Below are positions 7,501-10,547 of a stretch of DNA of 10,547 bases, in pieces. Made by a program: the position numbers and the translations under genes. Numbering within the stretch: position 1 is the first letter of the stretch; the number at the start of each line of letters is the position of its first letter. Below the pieces are notes generated by a model that made no database searches, was not told where the DNA came from, and saw nothing but the letters and a program-made list of their open reading frames with translations. This DNA comes from Ruminococcus flavefaciens (GTDB lineage Bacteria; Bacillota; Clostridia; Oscillospirales; Ruminococcaceae). The stretch covers positions 1-10,547 of the forward strand of contig DFJW01000046.1 of the NCBI GenBank assembly GCA_002373775.1, written 5' to 3'.

Positions 7501-8735
7501 ATAGTGATAGGCTGCCATGTCTTGGTGGTGACCTTGTAGGAAGAATCGACCTGAGTGGGGGTGAAGCCTATCTCACGGAATCCAAGCTGAGTGGAGACGA
7601 TGTCCTGCGTCCTTCCGGAGTCGTCCTTCAGCGTGAGCACGAGGGCGTAGATATTGGGAGTTTCGGCAGACCAGAGTTTCGGGGACCTGACATTCACGCT
7701 GAGATCGTAAGTTCCCTTGCTGTACTGTCCGAGATCGTCAACGGACTTATCTGCACCGCTGAGGATATTTCTGCCCTGTTCGTCATAGGCAGCCGCCGAG
7801 ATCGTCCAGCCCTTTCTTGGGGTATTGGTGATGTTGGTGATATCCACGCTGAGCCGGAGGTCGGCATTGGTATACGAATCGTCCAGATCGGTGCGGACGG
7901 TGTAATCGGTTATCTGCACGGCAGGATTGCTCACAAGGAAAACGTCACGGAAGATACCGCCGTCGTAGATCATGTCCTGACCTTCGAACCATGTTCCGTC
8001 GCAGAATTTATGGACTTCCACGGCGAGAGTGTTCTCACCGCCGGTGAGCTGATCGGTGATATCGAAACGGTGGGGGCTGAAAGTGTCCTCACTGTAGCCG
8101 ACTTCCTTGCCGTTCACATATAAATAGTAAGCGGATTCAACGCCGTCAAGCTGAACGTAAACGCGGCGTCCGTTCTCACGCATGGCATCGTCAACAGTGA
8201 AAGTCCTGCGGTAGAGACCGACGGGATTGTAGTTGGTGGGAGCCTTGGGGCAGGGAACGTACTGGTCGTACTTATTCTGCCACGGCATCTGTACGTTGCA
8301 GTATATGGGGAAATCGAACCCGAGGCAGGTCCAGCTCTTTGGCAGCTGAACGGTCTTCCAGCCGTCGGCGGGGTTCGCCCAGTAATTCTGGTTCATAAAT
8401 CCGCCGCTGAGGTATTTCTGAGCCTGTTCAGCGTTCTGCACGACATTGAGCTGCCAGTCATTGCCTTCACCGGTAAGGAGCTGGAAGTAATCGGAGTTCT
8501 CTCTGGCGTTGTAATCCCAGACGGCATTGACCGCGGAATCCACATCCTGATAGGAGATCGGATTGCTGGAAGCTTCGATGCGGTTCACAGCGAAAACATC
8601 GACCGTGCCGTTCTCGCCGGTCCATTCGCGGTGAGTGAAACTTGCGGCAGAAGCGGACTTGTATCCGCCGGGGATACAGTTCTGCGAACCGACAGTTATC
8701 AGTGCAGCAAGAACGACTGAAATGGTGCGTTTCAT
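4509..8735 (-). CDS. Secreted GH2 beta-galactosidase with LamG-like domain and dockerin
   Basis: A 1408-residue exported glycosidase expected to hydrolyse terminal beta-D-galactosides (EC 3.2.1.23). Order: signal peptide (about 1-30); GH2 sugar-binding N-domain (about 110-280); Ig-like domain; TIM barrel (about 405-700) with 'GVNRHD', 'SHYSND', 'ETNLEAH', acid/base E527 in 'WSIGNEMAY' and nucleophile E596 in 'MCEYDHAMGN'; beta-galactosidase small-chain domain (about 830-1110) with 'WYGNGPVE'; LamG/concanavalin-like domain (1182-1323); and type I dockerin (1351-1408) with loops 'DVDLNGETGIAD' and 'DINFDGVIDIFD'. The 69-residue gap between the two glutamates is close to that in LacZ. The position matching LacZ Trp999 appears to be Cys. 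Start: an in-frame ATG at 8759 exists, but the ribosome site AAAGGAG (8746-8752) lies inside that extension, so the ATG at 8735 is preferred; a signal peptide follows it directly. Specificity beyond beta-galactoside is not certain. Confidence 0.93.
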   Translation of the reverse strand: MKRTISVVLAALITVGSQNCIPGGYKSASAASFTHREWTGENGTVDVFAVNRIEASSNPISYQDVDSAVNAVWDYNARENSDYFQLLTGEGNDWQLNVVQNAEQAQKYLSGGFMNQNYWANPADGWKTVQLPKSWTCLGFDFPIYCNVQMPWQNKYDQYVPCPKAPTNYNPVGLYRRTFTVDDAMRENGRRVYVQLDGVESAYYLYVNGKEVGYSEDTFSPHRFDITDQLTGGENTLAVEVHKFCDGTWFEGQDMIYDGGIFRDVFLVSNPAVQITDYTVRTDLDDSYTNADLRLSVDITNITNTPRKGWTISAAAYDEQGRNILSGADKSVDDLGQYSKGTYDLSVNVRSPKLWSAETPNIYALVLTLKDDSGRTQDIVSTQLGFREIGFTPTQVDSSYKVTTKTWQPITINGKRLLLKGVNRHDTDPFYGKAVPQETMLEDVRLMQKNNINAIRTSHYSNDSYLYWLCNKYGMYVMGETNLEAHALMNDNNAKAQFYKLAMDRTNTAYQRLKNNPSIIAWSIGNEMAYTSDPNAAGGMFRDMIWYFKKHDPTRPVHSEGQGNSLGVDMSSNMYPGSGGIGWNAGNGKMPYVMCEYDHAMGNSVGALKEYWDAIRSADNMLGGFIWDWVDQSRAVPLSKVGGGWDYYSESYAHKNLYGELSKGKFFGYGGDWGDRPNDNSFCENGLISPDRTEQPEVAEVKFQYQSFWFSSDPVLLSDKTVTVYNENNFLDLNDFDTNWKLLKNGIVIQSGTLENPSVPPLTKGTLKIPYTLPASSLSGDEYYLELSVTTKEQNGLRPEGAEVAYGQIKLSTTGRSVKYSTGSGTVSVADGNGAYTVTGPDLRFTIDKSTGLMNSYIYNGEELITSGPAPNFWRGNVENDGNSARQKVFDTNWEKAADKINVKGIDIADGPDGKKIITSHLSLPNAGNTIVDITYTAAPDGSVKVDLFVDGTASGLGNYIRVGSIMKLPEGAEEVSWYGNGPVETFNDRKTNGRQGIWTSTVSEMFYPYMKADDTGNLTDVKWISVKDPAKRSCLLIAAGGTVEASALHFTPGDLQKADHVYKLSPRRETILSVDYGSMGTGSATCGQATLEQYRLPNNKTYSWSYTIIPTDSGSSCEKLTGTAAKLRSDGVSIQDKSHNNVTVPISSAAKLKSSENGTSVSGAVTVPGTRDLSGCLSGKNSFTVEANFVPTGNPQFNMIASKGDHAFGLRTENNMLYFFIHAGGAWRTVSYARSTDAASGWLGRMHQFAGIYDAENDMIRIYCDGQMLAEKSTGTTSGITESAYDFTIGACPETNRGSDADFYEVRVYSKALTASELASQNTSSPAYSPDSPYVQLWLDMDNTAKNVLPGDVDLNGETGIADLVKLQNHILRRSVLTSGQAAAADINFDGVIDIFDVVELRKILSR

Positions 8736-8755
8736 ATTGGCATTTCTCCTTTCAT

Positions 8756-8779
8756 ACAAGGGAGCCTCCGGTCCCTTGT
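8756..8779 (-). promoter_or_regulatory. Leader hairpin of the beta-galactosidase mRNA
   Basis: ACAAGGGA (8756-8763) and TCCCTTGT (8772-8779) form a perfect 8-bp stem with an 8-nt loop. It lies between the predicted start of transcription (about 8788) and the ribosome site (8746-8752), so it sits just upstream of the ribosome site on the mRNA. No T-run follows, so it is not an intrinsic terminator. mRNA stabilisation, translation control or a protein-binding site are possible. Confidence 0.55.
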
Positions 8780-8794
8780 AGTCCTTACAATAAT

Positions 8795-8823
8795 AGTATA
8801 CTTCACATTGGTGAAAATTACAA
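8795..8823 (-). promoter_or_regulatory. Beta-galactosidase promoter with a palindromic operator in its spacer
   Basis: On the minus strand: TTGTAA (8818-8823), 17-bp spacer, TATACT (8795-8800). Within the spacer, TTCAC-N4-GTGAA (8802-8815) is a perfect inverted repeat. A protein bound there would block RNA polymerase, so a repressor operator is the simplest reading. No regulator gene adjacent to it is obviously its partner. Confidence 0.65.
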
Positions 8824-8950
8824 GTACATTATCATTTTAACAAATCATTAATTATTATCCAACCCACAAATCGCAGAATAGGTAGAAAAAATGAATAATC
8901 AGCAAAAGTTTTTGTTTATTAATGACAGCACGGACAGCAGTTCCCGGCAA

Positions 8951-8977
8951 TAAAAAAGAGCGGCGAAGTGCCGCTCA
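8951..8977 (-). terminator. Intrinsic terminator of the XRE/zinc-ribbon gene
   Basis: GAGCGGC (8958-8964) and GCCGCTC (8970-8976) form a 7-bp GC-rich stem with a 5-nt loop. On the minus strand it is followed directly by a run of six T (8952-8957). It begins 7 bp after the TAA at 8984-8986 and separates this gene from the beta-galactosidase promoter. Confidence 0.9.
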
Positions 8978-8983
8978 GTCGGG

Positions 8984-9427
8984 TTATTGTTTTTTCCAGT
9001 GGCTCAGCTTAGGCAGCATTTCCCTGAGATAAGCCCTGACCTCAGCCTCGGAGTGCTCTTCGCTGACCATGTTTTTAGCGCAGACGTCTATCAGGTCGTC
9101 CAGATTGCTGTACATGAACACGCCGTCAGCGTAGCACCATTTGCAGTAGTCCTCGTTGAACGAGCCGTCCTTCTCCTTGCTGAGAAGAGCGTCCTCCAGA
9201 GGCATTCCGCAGCACTGGCAGATGAGTTTTCTCGGTGAACCCAGCAGGGTGTTGATAGAGACACCGAACACCCCGGAAAGGAGTTTCAGCGTTTCGGTAT
9301 TCGGCACAGTATCGCCGTTTTCCCAGCGGCTCACTGCCTGACGTGTGACGTATACTTTCTCTGCGAGATCGTCCTGAGACATTCCCGCTCTTGTGCGAAG
9401 ATCGTGCAGGATAGTTTTGGTTTCCAT
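8984..9427 (-). CDS. XRE-family regulator with C-terminal zinc ribbon
   Basis: A 147-residue cytoplasmic protein. Residues about 7-60 are an XRE/Cro-type helix-turn-helix ('AGMSQDDLAEKVYVTRQAVS.WENG.TVP'), expected to bind an operator. Residues about 69-145 match the putative zinc ribbon family (Pfam Zn_ribbon_2, from memory): C70-x2-C73 in 'CQCCGMPL' and C95-x2-C98 in 'DYCKWCYADG', ending in the usual 'LPKLSHWK' tail. C72 is an extra cysteine. The zinc ribbon may sense metal or redox state, or may be purely structural. The start has a strong AAAGGAGGA (9435-9443 on the plus strand) and a near-consensus promoter. It has its own terminator and is divergent from the DUF4373 gene. Targets are unknown; self-regulation is plausible. 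Confidence 0.85.
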   Translation of the reverse strand: METKTILHDLRTRAGMSQDDLAEKVYVTRQAVSRWENGDTVPNTETLKLLSGVFGVSINTLLGSPRKLICQCCGMPLEDALLSKEKDGSFNEDYCKWCYADGVFMYSNLDDLIDVCAKNMVSEEHSEAEVRAYLREMLPKLSHWKKQ

Positions 9428-9449
9428 AGTTCATTCCTCCTTTATCCTG

Positions 9450-9478
9450 ATTATAGCATGTTGTGCGGCAAACGTCAA
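9450..9478 (-). promoter_or_regulatory. Sigma-A promoter of the XRE/zinc-ribbon gene
   Basis: On the minus strand: TTGACG (9473-9478), 17-bp spacer, TATAAT (9450-9455). Just upstream of -35 is a 5-bp inverted repeat GCAAC-N5-GTTGC (9479-9493), which could be a regulator site. Confidence 0.75.
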
Positions 9479-9549
9479 GCAACCGGCTGTTGCGGAGGAA
9501 GACAATGGGAGACGTCGCTTTATGAACAATTTGTAAATTTTCGGCAATA

Positions 9550-9569
9550 TTCAATGGTTTCGCATTGAA
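9550..9569. repeat. Inverted repeat upstream of the DUF4373 gene
   Basis: TTCAATG (9550-9556) and CATTGAA (9563-9569) form a perfect 7-bp inverted repeat with a 6-nt spacer, 42 bp before the chosen ATG. It has no adjacent T-run. It could be an operator in the divergent region between the XRE gene and the DUF4373 gene. I see no convincing -35/-10 pair for the rightward gene. Confidence 0.45.
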
Positions 9570-9610
9570 AAAGCGGCAGGATCGTCCCATATATGAAAGA
9601 AGGTGGTGAA

Positions 9611-10390
9611 ATGGCCAGACCGAGAAAAAAGGGACTGGACTACTTTCCTTTGGACACTGACATTTTCGGGGACGAGAAGCTCTTCGACGTCCAGAACGAG
9701 TATGGTCCTTTAGGTGAAGTCATCTACCTGCGGCTGGTGTGCCTTGTGTACAAGCACGGATACTATTTCCGGTTCGACAGCAAGGAAAAGCTGGCAGCAA
9801 TGGTGATGAGATCCATCGGCAACCGGTGGATAAAGGACAAAAAGACTGTTATCGAAGTGATCGACTATCTCGCTGAGACTAATCTCTTTTCATCAGAGCT
9901 CATGCAGAGAAGCGTATTGACCTCTCGGGGGATTCAGGTGCGATACCTTGCAGCAACTGAACGAAGACAGTCAAATATCGAGGAGTACAGCCTGCTTGAG
10001 AAAAATGACCTCAACGAAGGCACAAAAGTCATGCCCGGAAGTCCGGTTCCTGTCACGAAAACCGGAGTTTCTGCACCTGAGACCGGCGATAATGTCAGCA
10101 GTAAGTACACAAAGGAAAGTAAAGTAAATGAAAGTAAAGTAAATGAAAGCAAAGAAGAGGGAACGGCTGCGCCGTCCCGCACTTCCTCATCACACGAAGA
10201 TCTTGTCTATGATTATGGCAGCGAGAACGTAGACAGATACACAGAGCGTGTGCGTTCATGGTACAGGGAAAAGGGGATGCCTCTGCCGGATCTGGACGCA
10301 ACAGTGCGCAAGTGGCTGGAAAAGGACGGCATTCCCAAGACCGACCACAGCATAGACAAGTACAAGTTCGTTATCAACAGGTTCATGTAA
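9611..10390 (+). CDS. DUF4373 (Lin1244/Lin1753-like) phage-type protein
   Basis: A 259-residue protein. Residues 1-about 95 match DUF4373: 'MARPRKKGLDYFPLD', then 'YGPLGEVIYLRLVCLVYKHGYY'. This domain heads replication-module proteins in phages and integrative elements of Firmicutes and Bacteroidetes; a DNA-binding or replication-initiation role is assumed, not proven. Residues 168-182 are a short 'KVNES' repeat in a charged linker. The C-terminal part (about 205-259) is helical, with 'VRSWYREKGMPLPDLDATVRKWLEKDG', resembling tails of replisome-organiser proteins. Start: an upstream ATG at 9593 exists, but AGAAGGTGG (9598-9606) lies within that extension and serves as the ribosome site of the ATG at 9611. 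'MARP' is also the usual family start. It stands alone here, without integrase, helicase or capsid genes, and lies beside a tRNA-Ser. Confidence 0.8.
   Translation: MARPRKKGLDYFPLDTDIFGDEKLFDVQNEYGPLGEVIYLRLVCLVYKHGYYFRFDSKEKLAAMVMRSIGNRWIKDKKTVIEVIDYLAETNLFSSELMQRSVLTSRGIQVRYLAATERRQSNIEEYSLLEKNDLNEGTKVMPGSPVPVTKTGVSAPETGDNVSSKYTKESKVNESKVNESKEEGTAAPSRTSSSHEDLVYDYGSENVDRYTERVRSWYREKGMPLPDLDATVRKWLEKDGIPKTDHSIDKYKFVINRFM
10115..10159 (+). repeat. 15-bp tandem repeat inside the DUF4373 gene
   Basis: GAAAGTAAAGTAAAT occurs twice without gap (10115-10129, 10130-10144), followed by a degraded third copy (10145-10159). It encodes repeated E-S-K-V-N units. Because 15 is a multiple of three, copy-number change keeps the frame and only alters linker length. 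Confidence 0.85.
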
Positions 10391-10405
10391 GGGACGTGGA
10401 AGCAC

Positions 10406-10446
10406 AAAAAAACCGCTGTATCCGGGAATTGACCTGAATACAGCGG
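10406..10446 (-). terminator. Intrinsic terminator of the tRNA-Ser
   Basis: CCGCTGTAT (10413-10421) and ATACAGCGG (10438-10446) form a 9-bp stem with a 16-nt loop. On the minus strand it is followed by seven T (10406-10412), and it starts 9 bp beyond the encoded CCA of the tRNA. On the plus strand only CATTT follows, so it may act weakly for the DUF4373 gene. Confidence 0.9.
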
Positions 10447-10454
10447 CATTTGCT

Positions 10455-10544
10455 TGGCGCGGATTGAGAGATTTGAACTCTCGCGCCGGTTTCCCGACCT
10501 ACTCCCTTAGCAGGGGAGCCCCTTCACCACTTGGGTAAATCCGC
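10455..10544 (-). tRNA. tRNA-Ser (anticodon GCU, reads AGC/AGU)
   Basis: The acceptor stem GCGGATT pairs with AATCCGC (10538-10544 with 10459-10465), followed by discriminator G (10458) and an encoded CCA (10455-10457). The anticodon stem CTCCC/GGGAG encloses the loop CTGCTAA with anticodon GCT at 10509-10511. A long variable arm typical of class II tRNAs (GGTCGGGAAACCGGC) is present. The T-arm is GAGAG, TTCAAAT, CTCTC. The gene is complete; its promoter lies beyond the right edge. Confidence 0.97.
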
Positions 10545-10547
10545 AAA

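Noticed and set aside
7062..8123. 353-codon open frame on the plus strand
   Set aside because: It is antisense to the catalytic region of the beta-galactosidase. The His/Val-rich, domain-free translation is a typical shadow of GC-biased codons.
8736..8759. N-terminal extension of the beta-galactosidase by 8 residues from the ATG at 8759
   Set aside because: The extension contains the ribosome site and would place charged residues before the signal peptide.
8891..8953. 20-codon plus-strand ORF starting MNNQQKFLF
   Set aside because: It has no ribosome site, its stop lies in the terminator region of the XRE gene, and no promoter is seen.
9126..9590. 154-codon minus-strand frame overlapping the XRE gene
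   Set aside because: It is a shifted frame of the XRE/zinc-ribbon gene and reads through that gene's promoter and ribosome site.
10115..10159. Possible CRISPR-like repeat
   Set aside because: The 15-bp units are directly tandem without spacers and lie in frame in a coding linker.

Overview
The window looks like chromosomal DNA of an anaerobic, fibre-degrading Firmicute of the Ruminococcus/Oscillospiraceae type. The main reason is two secreted proteins ending in type I dockerin modules, the plugs that dock enzymes onto cellulosome-like scaffolds. Other support comes from strong AGGAGG-type ribosome sites, six sigma-A-type promoters that all have a 17-bp spacer, and a BspA-like leucine-rich repeat protein. 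Species cannot be fixed from the sequence alone.

Left part (1-2960). Two back-to-back promoters occupy 26-124. One drives a transcript out of the left edge; the other drives a lipoprotein with WG-type repeats (199-1167). A new promoter then starts a two-gene operon: a stand-alone DEDDh (DnaQ-like) 3'-5' exonuclease (1256-1786) and, 12 bp later, a protein that appears to fuse a three-cysteine DUF5131 (phage Gp37/Gp68) domain to a DUF4186 domain (1799-2920). A GC-rich hairpin follows. This operon is the most unusual unit in the window; its function is unknown.

Middle part (2921-8983). A 400-bp gap holds the hairpin, a frameshifted C-terminal gene relic on the minus strand, a GC-rich palindrome resembling a dispersed REP-type element, and the promoter and structured leader of a secreted leucine-rich-repeat/dockerin protein (3322-4455). 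Convergent to it, across a bidirectional terminator, lies a large secreted GH2 beta-galactosidase with a LamG-like domain and a dockerin (4509-8735, minus). Its promoter carries a perfect palindrome between -35 and -10, a likely operator, and its leader holds an 8-bp hairpin. The two dockerin proteins probably join the same extracellular complex or cell-surface scaffold.

Right part (8984-10547). A minus-strand XRE-type regulator with a C-terminal zinc ribbon has its own promoter and terminator. It is divergent from a DUF4373 (Lin1244/Lin1753-like) protein of the kind common in phages and integrative elements. The window ends in a tRNA-Ser(GCU) on the minus strand, with encoded CCA and a strong terminator. 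The 3' end of the tRNA faces the phage-type gene, a typical place for an integrated element, but no integrase or att repeat is visible here.
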